From assembly GCF_046036945.1 (NCBI RefSeq), contig NZ_JBJQOQ010000009.1, positions 62,001 through 126,000 on the forward strand: 64,000 bases of DNA, read 5' to 3'. Under the pieces are notes generated by a model that did no database searches, was not told the origin of the DNA, and worked only from the letters and a program-made list of their open reading frames with translations. The translations under genes were made by a program, and so were the position numbers. Shown piece after piece: positions 1 to 9,469 of the stretch; the first letter of the stretch is position 1; every line of letters begins with the position of its first letter. This DNA comes from Brevibacillus_C sp046036945 (GTDB lineage: Bacteria > Bacillota > Bacilli > Brevibacillales > Brevibacillaceae).

Positions 1-269
1 TAAATGAATTTTCCGCCTGCAGTCGAGTGATCGACGCTTCCGCGCCTTGGCGGAGAATCAGGATTGTTAACTGCATCAAGTATGTATTCTCTAAATTCAT
101 TCGTATACTTCCCCATATCGTGAAGCATACCCGCCAGCCCGGCTATATGCTTGACGCCAAGTTTCTCTCCGAAAGATTCGGCGAGTTCTTTTACGCCTAG
201 CAGATGTTCTTCCACGGTTTGGACTTGATGGTCGCTTTCGCGAATGTGAGCAATAAAATTCAATTTCAT
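1..269 (-). CDS. cas3: CRISPR-associated helicase/nuclease Cas3, N-terminal HD domain (partial)
   Basis: The reading frame enters from the left edge and begins near 269 on the minus strand, so only about 89 residues are visible. They hold an HD-nuclease start: an early His in SDHQ, then the HD pair in GMLHDMGKYTNEF, then DHSTAG, the order expected of the Cas3 HD domain that nicks and degrades target DNA recruited by Cascade. The ATG at 267-269 lies directly against a GGGAGGAG ribosome site; a TTG at 261-263 gives better spacing and may be the true start. With the type I-C array next door this is probably type I-C cas3, with cas5, cas8c, cas7, cas4, cas1 and cas2 expected further left outside the window. 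The helicase part cannot be seen. Confidence 0.85.
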   Translation of the reverse strand, partial: MKLNFIAHIRESDHQVQTVEEHLLGVKELAESFGEKLGVKHIAGLAGMLHDMGKYTNEFREYILDAVNNPDSPPRRGSVDHSTAGGKFI

Positions 270-560
270 CTCCTCCCATACACACTGATTCCCTGTACCC
301 ATAAGTTGGATACCACAATTATTAACATAGTTCGATAGACTCATTTAAATACCTTCCAAATTACCCAAAATATCGACTGAAACTTCCCGATATCGCAAAA
401 AACAAAAAACACTCCCGGTTCTTGGGGAATGTTAATCAATTCAGCTTTATTATATTGTCTGAGCAATATACCCTTGGTCTATATATTTTTAGAGCAATAT
501 ATTTTTAATCTTCCTATCCGTTAAGAGTACCCTACCTCGTCTACCACAAACAGTAGGTAG
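270..560. other. Non-coding gap between cas3 and the CRISPR array
   Basis: I see no supportable gene here. It must hold the leftward cas3 promoter and the trailer end of the array. The stretch is AT-rich and includes two near copies of AGCAATATA around 463-500. Confidence 0.5.
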
Positions 561-3395
561 TCTTCAATCTGACTCATCGTTGTAGGATGCGACCAACGAA
601 CATCGACCAATACCGGAAATGCACTGGATTTCAATCCACGCATCCGTGTAGGATGCGACGCCAGTATCCCTATGTTGTAGGCACACAGTTGTTATTTCAA
701 TCCACGCATCCGTGTAGGATGCGACTTAATGTAAGCAGAAACCAGAGTTAATGTATACACATTTCAATCCACGCATCCGTGTAGGATGCGACTAGCTCAT
801 ACTTTACAAGACATTGAACAGGAAAATTTCAATCCACGCATCCGTGTAGGATGCGACCAAGACGATCGCCAAAAGCCTGGATGCCATGAAATTTCAATCC
901 ACGCATCCGTGTAGGATGCGACGCCCTTTGGGAAATCGGGTAGTTTACCCCTAGCAATTTCAATCCACGCATCCGTGTAGGATGCGACTAACGATGACCG
1001 TATAGATCCAGGGAGCAACCACATTTCAATCCACGCATCCGTGTAGGATGCGACCTCCGCCTGTCAGCGCATGCGCACGTTCGCGGAACATTTCAATCCA
1101 CGCATCCGTGTAGGATGCGACGCGGTAAGCCGCGCAGATCCCGCCCGTCGTAATGGAATTTCAATCCACGCATCCGTGTAGGATGCGACCCAACCATGCG
1201 ATGACGCGGGCCTCGATGGCGGAATTTCAATCCACGCATCCGTGTAGGATGCGACAATAAAGTAGCTGCCATTGACTTTTTCCATAATTATTTCAATCCA
1301 CGCATCCGTGTAGGATGCGACGGCAGCGGTACGCCACATTTCCGTAGGCATCAATATTTCAATCCACGCATCCGTGTAGGATGCGACACGAAAAGAACAC
1401 GGAAGCCATCACCGCTTTAAAAATTTCAATCCACGCATCCGTGTAGGATGCGACGAGCGTTTCACCAAGGTGGAAGACGACCCCGAAACAATTTCAATCC
1501 ACGCATCCGTGTAGGATGCGACTTTTTACAACTTCAATAAGGTAGCCAACCGCTACTATATTTCAATCCACGCATCCGTGTAGGATGCGACGGGGTTGAC
1601 CTCACCCCGATTAAAGACAGAGTGACATTTCAATCCACGCATCCGTGTAGGATGCGACCACCGGAAAGATCAGCTTGTGATTCATCTTTTTGGATTTCAA
1701 TCCACGCATCCGTGTAGGATGCGACGTATTCACCAGACCTTTATTTCCGCCTTTCGGCCAATTTCAATCCACGCATCCGTGTAGGATGCGACATTTCCGT
1801 AAGCTCTTATGTTACTGGTATGGCTGTATTTCAATCCACGCATCCGTGTAGGATGCGACGCTATCCGACAGATGATGCCGGTACACACATTTTTATTTCA
1901 ATCCACGCATCCGTGTAGGATGCGACTCCTGTCATGTTTGACGGAGTACCTATTGAAGGAATTTCAATCCACGCATCCGTGTAGGATGCGACGAGGGAGA
2001 CAATGAAAGGTTTTGCGAGTGGTATGAATTTCAATCCACGCATCCGTGTAGGATGCGACATCAGTCACATGGCTGTATTTGAGTATCACATCTACATTTC
2101 AATCCACGCATCCGTGTAGGATGCGACATCAGTCACATGGCTGTATTTGAGTATCACATCTACATTTCAATCCACGCATCCGTGTAGGATGCGACTTCGT
2201 CCAATTCGGCGTTGCTGACTTTATCCGGGATTTCAATCCACGCATCCGTGTAGGATGCGACTAAAAGCTTATCTATATACCTGAACGTTCTCAGGAATTT
2301 CAATCCACGCATCCGTGTAGGATGCGACCTAATGGGACATTCATTTGTTTAGCTAGATTCATATTTCAATCCACGCATCCGTGTAGGATGCGACGTGTGG
2401 ATCTATTTGAAAAGCGGAGCTGTGATTATTTCAATCCACGCATCCGTGTAGGATGCGACTCCAACATCGAAAGAGGAAAATACGCACCATCCTTATTTCA
2501 ATCCACGCATCCGTGTAGGATGCGACTGAACTCGTACTCGGGATTCTCCAGGTCTTTCTATTTCAATCCACGCATCCGTGTAGGATGCGACCTTATTGTC
2601 TGTCCGGCGTCTCTTACATTGAACTGGATTTCAATCCACGCATCCGTGTAGGATGCGACGGGATAGACAATCTTTCCTTTTTCCACGAAAATGGATTTCA
2701 ATCCACGCATCCGTGTCGGATGCGACGGGATAGACAATCTTTCCTTTTTCCACGAAAATGGATTTCAATCCACGCATCCGTGTCGGATGCGACGGGATAG
2801 ACAATCTTTCCTTTTTCCACGAAAATGGATTTCAATCCACGCATCCGTGTCGGATGCGACGGGATAGACAATCTTTCCTTTTTCCACGAAAATGGATTTC
2901 AATCCACGCATCCGTGTCGGATGCGACGGGATAGACAATCTTTCCTTTTTCCACGAAAATGGATTTCAATCCACGCATCCGTGTCGGATGCGACGGGATA
3001 GACAATCTTTCCTTTTTCCACGAAAATGGATTTCAATCCACGCATCCGTGTAGGATGCGACCCAGGTCAGGAAATCCGGCGCGACGAATGACAGCGAATT
3101 TCAATCCACGCATCCGTGTAGGATGCGACTTCGCCATCGCATTCGCCATTGTATTCGCCCTTTTATTTCAATCCACGCATCCGTGTAGGATGCGACCTAA
3201 ACGGTCGTAATCTCCCTGGGACGGTTTACAATTTCAATCCACGCATCCGTGTAGGATGCGACATAGCAAGGTAAAAGCAGTAGCGGAAGCAGAGGGATTT
3301 CAATCCACGCATCCGTGTAGGATGCGACTCAAAATCAACTTCAGCCCGACGTGATAGCTTTTAATTTCAATCCACGCATCCGTGTAGGATGCGAC
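561..3395 (-). CRISPR. Type I-C CRISPR array, 42 repeats plus one degenerate trailer repeat
   Basis: A 32-bp repeat, shown on the plus strand as beginning ATTTCAATCCACGC and ending GTAGGATGCGAC, recurs from 628-659 to 3364-3395. Spacers are 33-36 nt. The reverse complement starts GTCGCATCC and ends GTGGATTGAAAT, the known type I-C (Cas5d-processed) form with a GCATCC/GGATGC stem, so crRNAs are read on the minus strand. A decayed repeat at about 561-593 marks the leader-distal end. I count 42 spacers including the one next to the decayed repeat. One spacer is present twice (2060-2095 and 2128-2163). Another is present six times in tandem (2660-3029), separated by five repeats that all carry C instead of A in GTGTAGG. 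Confidence 0.97.
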
Positions 3396-3560
3396 TCCGA
3401 TTTTCCAACAAAACAAGTTAAAAAATCGTTTTTACTATCAAAGAAATACATAAATCCCCTAAGTGATTCAATTTTATTGTTTCTTTTTTCCATTATAATT
3501 TATTAAATGGAATTTAATTCGGTGCGAATGTACCTAAGAATCGATGTTCGCTTGGCTTTC
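3396..3560 (-). promoter_or_regulatory. CRISPR leader with probable promoter
   Basis: This AT-rich segment abuts the last perfect repeat at the end opposite the degenerate one, as a leader should. On the minus strand it holds a TATAAT (3492-3497) and, further upstream, a GGTGCGAA...TTCGCACC inverted element (about 3521-3566) like those in other type I-C leaders. No clear -35 box was found. Confidence 0.7.
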
Positions 3561-3566
3561 GCACCG

Positions 3567-4302
3567 GAAAATTAAGGGACTACTAAATCGATTTCCTTTT
3601 CAGCCTTTCTGTTATCGTGCTTCCATTATACTTTATTTACAACTTTATAGACTACACGTTCATAAGAATTTAGAAGAAACCCCTCTAGCCTTTGCAGTAC
3701 CAATAACGCACCTATGTAAAGACTTGTATAATACGTTAATATAACGTGGGCGAATCAGTACGCACTTTTTTAATATAAAAAACTTGATTTCTTACCTATT
3801 GCTGCCCATTTTTTGTAGTTATGTATGGCAAAGCTAACATGAGAATCAGTAGTACCGTTCTGCCACAAAAAAGCATTATGAAAGCCAAAATAATGTTCAG
3901 TCATTCACCGAAGCAACGAAATGTAAACGGAACATCCCTTATGCTTTCGGGGGGATGGTTTCCCACGGAATTAGGGCGGAGAAATTAATCACACGAACGT
4001 AACGCCAACTTACACAACTTGTGGACACCAAGGTTACGTATCCCAGACCAAACAAGGATAAATGACCTCATGCCTAGTACACGTACCTATCTAATTCTTA
4101 ACGTAACCAAATCAGGTATGGAGAAAAATCGGCATCACGTATCTACGGATAAGTAATGAATACAAATATTTTCTCAACAATATCGATTCATACAGCTGCA
4201 ACTGTAATCGTAATCCTCCTGTCAGTTGCAGTGTAAAAGCAAAAACCTGCCAAATTCTATAGGTGCGTACATATTTATGCCGGACATGCATTATTACCGT
4301 TG
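3567..4302. other. About 735 bp with no recognisable gene
   Basis: Short open frames here (for example 66 and 69 codons) lack ribosome sites and resemble no family I know. I see no tRNA, terminator run or transposase remnant. It is probably decayed intergenic DNA between the CRISPR locus and the dehydrogenase. Confidence 0.4.
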
Positions 4303-4337
4303 TGAAAGCCCAGAGGATCATCTCCCCCGGGCTTTCA
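4303..4337 (-). terminator. Terminator-like hairpin after the alcohol dehydrogenase
   Basis: TGAAAGCCC (4303-4311) pairs perfectly with GGGCTTTCA (4329-4337). It lies just beyond the stop codon of the leftward gene at 4344. The following T-run is poor, so efficiency is uncertain. Confidence 0.55.
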
Positions 4338-4343
4338 TGCTAT

Positions 4344-5396
4344 TTATTGAAACTTCGTAATAACGTTAAACCCAAACGTCCGGAAGTTGGTCATGTCATC
4401 GAGAATTCCCGACACGTCATCGAGGGAAACCTCGCGGGAGACGAGCGATGCCGGATTTAACCTGCCTTGTGCAATCAGGGTGAGCAGGCCGTCGTACGCC
4501 GAATGCGGATTGCCGATGCTGCCGACGATCTCAAGCTCCATCGCCGTGATCGCATCGATTGGCAGGCCGACCATTCCGCCTTCTTCTTTTGTGGTCAGGC
4601 CGATCTGCACATGTCGTCCGCCCTTGCGCAGGCAGAGCACAGAGTTGAGGATCGTATCGCGAATCCCCAGCGCATCGATGGAGGCATGCGCCCCTCCCTT
4701 GGTGATCTCTTTGATGGCTTCCGTGACGTTTTCCTTCCGTGCATTGATGACGGCTGCCGCCCCTTCTTCCTTCGCTTTCTCAAGCTTGTCGTCATCCACA
4801 TCGACGGCGATGACCATCGCTCCGACGGCATTGCCGACCTGCACAGCAGACAGGCCGACACCGCCGGCACCGTGTACCGCCAGCCAATTTCCCGGCTGCA
4901 CGTTCCCGCGCAAAACCCCGTGGTAGCCAGTCATGTAGCGGCACCCGATCGCCGCCGCCGTCAGCGCATCCACTTCGTCAGGCAGACGGATCAGGTTGAA
5001 ATCGCCGTTCGGCACTCGGACGTACTCAGCATAGGCACCATCGTAGCTGAAGCCGAAGATCGCCAGGTTATCGCAGCGGTTGGAATGCCCGCTCATGCAA
5101 TTGGCGCAATGCGAGCAGCCTTCATGGAAAGGCGTTGTCACGCGATCGCCCACCCGGAAGTTCTTCACGTCCTTGCCGACTGCTTCGATCACTCCGCCCA
5201 ATTCGTGGCCGGGGATAATCGGCAATTTCGGGCTGAGCCCGATCCACTCCCAGTCTCCCATCCAGGCATGCCAGTCGCTGCGGCACACCCCGCAAGCCTC
5301 GACCCGGACGATCACATCTTTCGGTCCTGGCGTCGGATCCGGCACCTCACCGATCCACAGCGGTTTTTGATGTTCATGGATTTGCGCTGCTCTCAT
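4344..5396 (-). CDS. Zinc-dependent medium-chain alcohol dehydrogenase
   Basis: 350 residues, normal length for the medium-chain dehydrogenase/reductase family, which interconverts alcohols and aldehydes with NAD(P). Catalytic-zinc motifs are visible: CGVCRSD near the N-terminus and GHELGGVIEAVG. The four-cysteine structural zinc lobe is GCSHCANC...CDN, and the Rossmann motif is GAGGVG. I place the start at MRAAQIHE (5396) because GGGGAG lies 6 nt upstream; an in-frame codon 18 nt earlier has no ribosome site. Just upstream on the same strand is the tail of an aldehyde dehydrogenase, so the pair once oxidised an alcohol through its aldehyde to an acid. The substrate cannot be read from sequence. 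Confidence 0.9.
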   Translation of the reverse strand: MRAAQIHEHQKPLWIGEVPDPTPGPKDVIVRVEACGVCRSDWHAWMGDWEWIGLSPKLPIIPGHELGGVIEAVGKDVKNFRVGDRVTTPFHEGCSHCANCMSGHSNRCDNLAIFGFSYDGAYAEYVRVPNGDFNLIRLPDEVDALTAAAIGCRYMTGYHGVLRGNVQPGNWLAVHGAGGVGLSAVQVGNAVGAMVIAVDVDDDKLEKAKEEGAAAVINARKENVTEAIKEITKGGAHASIDALGIRDTILNSVLCLRKGGRHVQIGLTTKEEGGMVGLPIDAITAMELEIVGSIGNPHSAYDGLLTLIAQGRLNPASLVSREVSLDDVSGILDDMTNFRTFGFNVITKFQ

Positions 5397-5427
5397 GGAC
5401 AACTCCCCTTTCAAAGTAATCGATTCG

Positions 5428-5514
5428 TCAATCGAGATTGACCCACACCGCTTTCACTTGTGTATTCAAATCGAGTGCGTACGATCCCATCTCGCGGCCG
5501 TAGCCGGACTGCTT
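5428..5514 (-). pseudogene. C-terminal remnant of an aldehyde dehydrogenase
   Basis: Read on the minus strand this gives KQSGYGREMGSYALD and continues to VKAVWVNLD and a TGA stop at 5428-5430. That is the standard final segment of NAD-dependent aldehyde dehydrogenases, whose full length is about 490 residues. Upstream of KQSG the similarity stops at once, so some 460 codons are missing. The remnant lies 31 nt upstream of the alcohol dehydrogenase start and about 40 nt from the truncated activator on the other strand, so one deletion probably removed the front of both genes. Confidence 0.8.
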
Positions 5515-5555
5515 GGGCAAAGAACATTACCTCGATATAAATCACATACTTTTCT

Positions 5556-6542
5556 GTGCCGCCTTCCCCGTATTTGATCTATACGGCACCTGCACTCTAC
5601 TTCTTTCATGATATTTACGGCAAAGACGAAAAATTACAAGCCGCCATCCGGTTGGCCAAACGGGCCGTAGCGACAGACTACACCGTCATGCTCTCCGGTG
5701 AGAGCGGCACGGGAAAAGACATCGTCAGCCAAGCCATCCACCTTTCCAGCATGCACAGCAGCAAGCCTTATGTCGCGATCAACTGCGGTGCAATACCGAA
5801 AAGCTTGCTGGAAAGCGAATTGTTTGGCTATGAAGCCGGATCCTTCACCGGGGCGAAGCAGTCGGGACAAGCGGGAAAAATCGAGCAGGCCCACAGAGGC
5901 ACCCTCTTCCGCGACGAGATTGCCGAAATGCCGCCGGAAATGCAGGTGGCGCTGCTGCGGGTGCTGCAGGACTTCACCGTCACCCGCATCGGCGGCACAA
6001 AGCCTATCCAGGTGGATGTGCGAATCATTACGGCTACCCATGTCGATTTGTGGAAAAACGTCCAGGAAGGCAAGTTCCGCGCTGATTTGTTCTACCGCCT
6101 GCAAGGCGTCCAAGTCACGCTGCCGCCGCTGCGCGAACGGGAGGATCGGTTGGATCGGTTGGAGCTGGCGAAGCTGTTGTTGCAAGGCATCGAGTCTGAG
6201 TTGGATCAAGGCCCGCTTGCGCTTACCCCCTCAGCCAAGCGCTTGATTGAGCGATATCCGTGGCCCGGCAACATCCGTCAACTCACTGCGGCGCTGCGCG
6301 AAGAGGCATTTGTGTCGGAGAACAGGATGATTGCTGTCCATAGCTTTCCAGAGTATATTCGCTCAGGCTATCAGCCGATGGGGGAGAGAGATGGCGCTGT
6401 TTTACCGAAAATAAATAGCAATGATCTTGTCGACGTGTTTTTGAAAACGGGTGGGAATGTTTCGCAGACGGCTCGTATTTTGGGAATCGGACGAAATACG
6501 GTGTATCGGAAGCTGAAGAGGATGATGGGGGATGGAAGATAG
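5556..6542 (+). CDS. Sigma-54-dependent activator, 5'-truncated (AcoR-like)
   Basis: 328 residues from a GTG with no ribosome site. It has the central AAA+ domain: Walker A GESGTGK, the sigma-54 contact loop as GSFTGA, and an arginine-finger region FRADLFYRL. A Fis-type helix-turn-helix follows at the end (GGNVSQTARILGIGRNTVYR). AcoR-type proteins are normally over 600 residues with a GAF/PAS sensor in front; here the sensor is absent and homology starts about 15 residues in, right at the aldehyde dehydrogenase scar. Walker B reads GTLFRDEI where GTLFLDEI is usual, an arginine in a hydrophobic strand. It would have driven the dehydrogenase genes from a -12/-24 promoter. It is probably inactive or unregulated now. 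Confidence 0.75.
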   Translation: MPPSPYLIYTAPALYFFHDIYGKDEKLQAAIRLAKRAVATDYTVMLSGESGTGKDIVSQAIHLSSMHSSKPYVAINCGAIPKSLLESELFGYEAGSFTGAKQSGQAGKIEQAHRGTLFRDEIAEMPPEMQVALLRVLQDFTVTRIGGTKPIQVDVRIITATHVDLWKNVQEGKFRADLFYRLQGVQVTLPPLREREDRLDRLELAKLLLQGIESELDQGPLALTPSAKRLIERYPWPGNIRQLTAALREEAFVSENRMIAVHSFPEYIRSGYQPMGERDGAVLPKINSNDLVDVFLKTGGNVSQTARILGIGRNTVYRKLKRMMGDGR

Positions 6543-6546
6543 AAAA

Positions 6547-6585
6547 AACCTCCTTTTTACGAAAATGTAAAAAGGAAGTTTTTGT
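6547..6585 (+). terminator. Rho-independent terminator after the sigma-54 activator
   Basis: AACCTCCTTTTTAC (6547-6560) pairs with GTAAAAAGGAAGTT (6567-6580), followed by TTT. It begins 4 nt after the stop codon. Confidence 0.75.
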
Positions 6586-6854
6586 CGATTGAAAACATCA
6601 TTTTGTAAAAGGAAATTTTCCGTTTTTTGTAAGGAATACGAGGACACCCAACCATCGGAGATTATATCAAATAACTGCTTAATTTTTTCTTGGAGTTATT
6701 CATTATCCCCCTTGATATGCCCTGCAAATGATCCACTTGTACTTCTGATATCAGCTTTGTACTTTTTGTGTTCTTTCAACGTCCCTTTTTCTAGAGATAA
6801 GCAAATCCAACAATAAATATGGTTCAATCAATCTGTTTGGAGCAAAGGGATGTA

Positions 6855-7340
6855 TCATTTCTTTTCTAGCGAAATCATTTGATTTTCAAATTCAATCCTT
6901 AACGATGCACCGGAAGCAAATAGGATTTCATGTGACATTTTAGTATCATCGACATCTAGCAGTTCATCATATCCCCATTCATCAAATCCACGAGTTTTAG
7001 AGACATCACTTTCACCACTTTTATAACAAAGTTGAATTTCATTGACATTTAGGTATCTAATCGTCCATTCTTCACGGTGATTAGTTAAGTTGATTTCAAC
7101 ATTTACTGGATATAAATTACCAAAATAGTCATTCAATATAGTTACGCTTACGACTCTAAAACCATGAAAGGTATTTGAACTAAAAAAATCATAAACTTCT
7201 TTCGAAAACCGATTCTTATTTAGAGCAAGTCTCGAAAAGTATTCTTCACAATTTTTATCCCATTTTTTACTAGCTTCCTCCCTTTCTTTATCATTTTCAC
7301 TGTTAAATTGCTCCCAAAGTTCAGCAGTAAAATATCTCAA
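6855..7340 (-). CDS. Putative immunity protein (DUF4085-like)
   Basis: 161 residues from a TTG start with AAAGGAG upstream. The opening MRYFTAELWEQFNSEND resembles the MKYFTKELW-type start of DUF4085 proteins, but I cannot confirm the family. It is acidic, soluble and AT-rich compared with the Rhs core fragments. It starts 16 nt after the stop of a toxin tip, the normal place for the partner immunity protein. Function is inferred from position. Confidence 0.55.
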   Translation of the reverse strand: MRYFTAELWEQFNSENDKEREEASKKWDKNCEEYFSRLALNKNRFSKEVYDFFSSNTFHGFRVVSVTILNDYFGNLYPVNVEINLTNHREEWTIRYLNVNEIQLCYKSGESDVSKTRGFDEWGYDELLDVDDTKMSHEILFASGASLRIEFENQMISLEKK

Positions 7341-7356
7341 TATTTATTGCTCCTTT

Positions 7357-7755
7357 CTAAAGAATCACAAATCGTATACGCACACCTAGATTCAACCTAA
7401 GGTTAGGGCTAGACTTCTCTACGACTTGGCCTGAGGGTGTTAAAACAGGTACAGATAATCCCATCCTGTAAGCATTAAACTCAGCATAGGAACTGAACCT
7501 TAGCCCTGATTCTTCATCATATATACTAAATTTTTGAGAATCATTATAGGCCTTAACTTTACCGTCCCAATCCCAACCAAATTTTTTCTTTATTTCCTTT
7601 TTCATATAATTCGGTGGGTCTCCCGGACTGTTTCTATTCTTATCATGAGGAGATCCATCAGTATTTTGTGACCACTCTTGACCTTTAGGACCAAATATAT
7701 GCACATGATCCTGAGTTCCGGTTCCAATTAGTCCTTTATCAAATCTTACAGACCC
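7357..7755 (-). pseudogene. Displaced Rhs toxin tip, 5'-truncated
   Basis: The frame reads SVRFDKGLIGTGTQDHVHIF, then GPKGQEW, DGSPHDKNRNSPG, KKFGWDWDGK and a closing SSPNLRLNLGVRIRFVIL. An ATG-initiated frame covers only 7357-7704, but the domain clearly begins further upstream, near a nine-C run at about 7752. His-rich DHVHIFGP and SPHDKN segments are common in small nuclease toxin domains at Rhs C-termini. I do not assign a family. It has no start or secretion signal of its own, so it can act only if recombined onto an Rhs core. Confidence 0.65.
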
Positions 7756-7778
7756 CCCCCCTTTACCCCTAAATCAAA

Positions 7779-7815
7779 CCTTCAAGCGCTCCAGGCTGTC
7801 AAACGAAAAGCTGGT
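7779..7815 (-). pseudogene. Scrap of Rhs core
   Basis: Nearly identical to about 22029-22065 inside the intact rhs gene, encoding SFDSLERLK. It is the leftmost trace of the rhs locus and shows that the toxin tip at 7357 once sat on an Rhs core. Confidence 0.75.
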
Positions 7816-8222
7816 GTCGATCAGCCAACAATTGCATGTTGCACTTAAGTTTTTACGGTTCCTCTTTCATTGTACACGTACGTAGGAGGTATCACCTATC
7901 AATCGTAGAATTGCTTGAAACATCGAAGTAAAAAGGTTTCGTTTCAACTGTTTGAAAAATGCGAAAGACCTTGAAGGAATAGAGTTCCTATCAAGGTCTT
8001 CATATAAAGCATTTGTCCAATTTGCTTTTGATTATTTGAAGCAAAACAAGCAGTAAGTAACTTTAATTGGATGAATAGGATTACATAGGGAAGACTAAGA
8101 ATTTAACCTGTATCTCTAGTATTACAATTTGTTTGCTAAGGGTATTACTGTTTCAAACCCATACCTTATATAAAGATACTAAAATCAAATCAAGCTAACA
8201 GTATTTGTAAAAATTTCACTCA
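7816..8222. other. Non-coding debris with a perfect inverted repeat
   Basis: No gene can be supported. AAGACCTTGA (7965-7974) and TCAAGGTCTT (7991-8000) form a perfect 10-bp stem. Broken plus-strand frames around it could be the end of a transposase, but I cannot identify one. Confidence 0.4.
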
Positions 8223-8492
8223 TTACGGAAAAGGCAACGGCTTTAGGTCTACGTCATCCTTTCTAGCCCACCAGCGTGAGTCAGAGCCATAATAAATATC
8301 ATACGCCCAAAAATCCTCTAATTCGTGGTAAATAATATGATCTTCACCAACAAACTTTATGCCTCTCCATTTTCGATTGATCCTACCAAGAGCCTCTTCT
8401 TCTGAAATCGAAAAAAGATCAATCATCTTTTCTACAATCGTTTTACAGAATCGTTCGGACTCCTGATCAGTAATAAACTCGAAATTCCCCAT
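8223..8492 (-). CDS. Putative immunity protein, paralogue of the one at 9198
   Basis: 89 residues, ATG with AGAGG 6 nt upstream. It aligns end to end with the protein at 9198-9464: shared features are a SEEEALGRINRKW/TEEEAVGRINRMW helix, an ordered VGEDHIIYHE/IGDEQIVYHE strand, an aromatic IYYG segment and a PLPFP/PIPYP end. It follows the last 28 codons of a DUF3990-type toxin, as its paralogue follows a longer DUF3990 copy. The pair therefore looks like two versions of the same toxin-immunity cassette. The family name is unknown to me. Confidence 0.65.
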   Translation of the reverse strand: MGNFEFITDQESERFCKTIVEKMIDLFSISEEEALGRINRKWRGIKFVGEDHIIYHELEDFWAYDIYYGSDSRWWARKDDVDLKPLPFP

Positions 8493-8512
8493 ATATATCC
8501 TCTTTTCTTATA

Positions 8513-8599
8513 TCATTTATTATTAATGTTGATAGCTCCTGAGAAACCCTTCCAAAACCATTCAGCCATTCGAATAGATTGAATCGATGATTGGTTACC
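8513..8599 (-). pseudogene. C-terminal remnant of a second DUF3990-type toxin
   Basis: The minus strand reads GNQSSIQSIRMAEWFWKGF and ends in a TGA at 8513-8515. It aligns with the end of the toxin at 9470 (GNQIRINSESMARWLFNNIQ). The remainder has been replaced by the IS256-family remnant that starts about 10 nt upstream. It ends about 20 nt before the immunity start. Confidence 0.6.
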
Positions 8600-8609
8600 C
8601 TTTGCTACT

Positions 8610-9152
8610 AAAGTACCGCTATTACTTACGTCCGATTTATAACGCCCCGACGGAAGAGGCTGCCTTGCTGGAATTGATCAATTTGAGGAAATCTGGTGCA
8701 AGCAGTATCCCTTGATTGTTCGTTCATGGCGGACCAATTGAGATGAACTCGAGACCTTTTTCAAGTATTCGCCGGAGCTGAGCAAGCTGATTTATACGAC
8801 CAACATGATTGCCACCGTCAATTACGAAATGTTTCGAAAGTCAAAGTATCTTTCCGACCGATGAATCGCTGTTGAAAATGCTCTATTTGGCGACGATGGA
8901 TGTGATGCGCAAGTGGACAGGTCGCGTTCAAAACTGGGGTCAAATCTCGCTTCAGCTTACGCTCCATTTTCCAGAGTGGGTGCAAATTCGATAAAGGGCT
9001 TAACATGGAGGGCGGGCATAATAGGCTAGTTTGCCATGCGATGTAGGGTTCCACGCATCGCTCCACAAAAATTTATGCCCGCTGGAGGCCCCATGTCAAG
9101 CCCAGCAACTGAGGTGCCGTATACACGTTTACACAAAATTCTTGACAGACCC
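8610..9152 (+). mobile_element. IS256-family insertion sequence remnant, copy 1 (3' end)
   Basis: Plus-strand frames give pieces of a Mutator-type transposase: APTEEAA, YPLIVRSWRTN, then IFPTDESLLKMLYLATMD and RVQNWGQISLQLT. TGG is now TGA just after RSWRTN, and a frameshift precedes FPTDESLL. The right end reads ...CACAAAATTCTTGACAGACCC, finishing at 9152, which matches IS256-family terminal repeats (TGTCAAGAATT inward). There is no left end. Copy 2 at 15118 shares the same frameshift region, so the decayed element was probably duplicated together with Rhs modules. Confidence 0.8.
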
Positions 9153-9197
9153 TTACAGTGCCAACATTAGTTACTCGTATTCAGGTGTAGTGGCTGG

Positions 9198-9464
9198 TTA
9201 TGGATAGGGGATTGGTTTAATCTCTTCCCCTTCCTTTAACCACCAAAAAGATGATTTTCCATAATAGATAGTTTTCGCCCAGTAAGTGTCATCTTCGTGG
9301 TAGACGATCTGTTCGTCCCCAATAAGTTTTTTACCACTCCACATTCTGTTTATTCTCCCAACAGCCTCTTCTTCCGTAATGTTAAACAATTCTATCATCT
9401 TGTTTTTTATATCTATTAGAAATTCTTCCCCCTGCTTATCTGTCACAATGTTAAATCTCCCCAT
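9198..9464 (-). CDS. Putative immunity protein for the DUF3990-type toxin
   Basis: 88 residues from ATG 9464, with GGAGAG 8 nt upstream; that ribosome site overlaps the toxin stop codon (9470-9472), so the two were translationally coupled. The sequence is small, acidic and soluble, with TEEEAVGRINRMW in the middle and an IKPIPYP end. A paralogue lies at 8223. The role is inferred from the toxin-immunity order. Confidence 0.65.
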   Translation of the reverse strand: MGRFNIVTDKQGEEFLIDIKNKMIELFNITEEEAVGRINRMWSGKKLIGDEQIVYHEDDTYWAKTIYYGKSSFWWLKEGEEIKPIPYP

Positions 9465-9469
9465 TTCCG

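Noticed and set aside
797..3210. Open frames of 65-109 codons on both strands inside the CRISPR array
   Set aside because: They are translations of the 32-bp repeat (recurring VASYTDAWIEI and FNPRIRVGCD) and have no ribosome sites.
3567..4302. A possible riboswitch or small RNA before the dehydrogenase scar
   Set aside because: G-rich patches near 3950 do not form a pattern of any class I know.
4467..5441. A 324-codon plus-strand frame opposite the alcohol dehydrogenase
   Set aside because: It is a mirror of the dehydrogenase codons. The minus-strand product has all family motifs.
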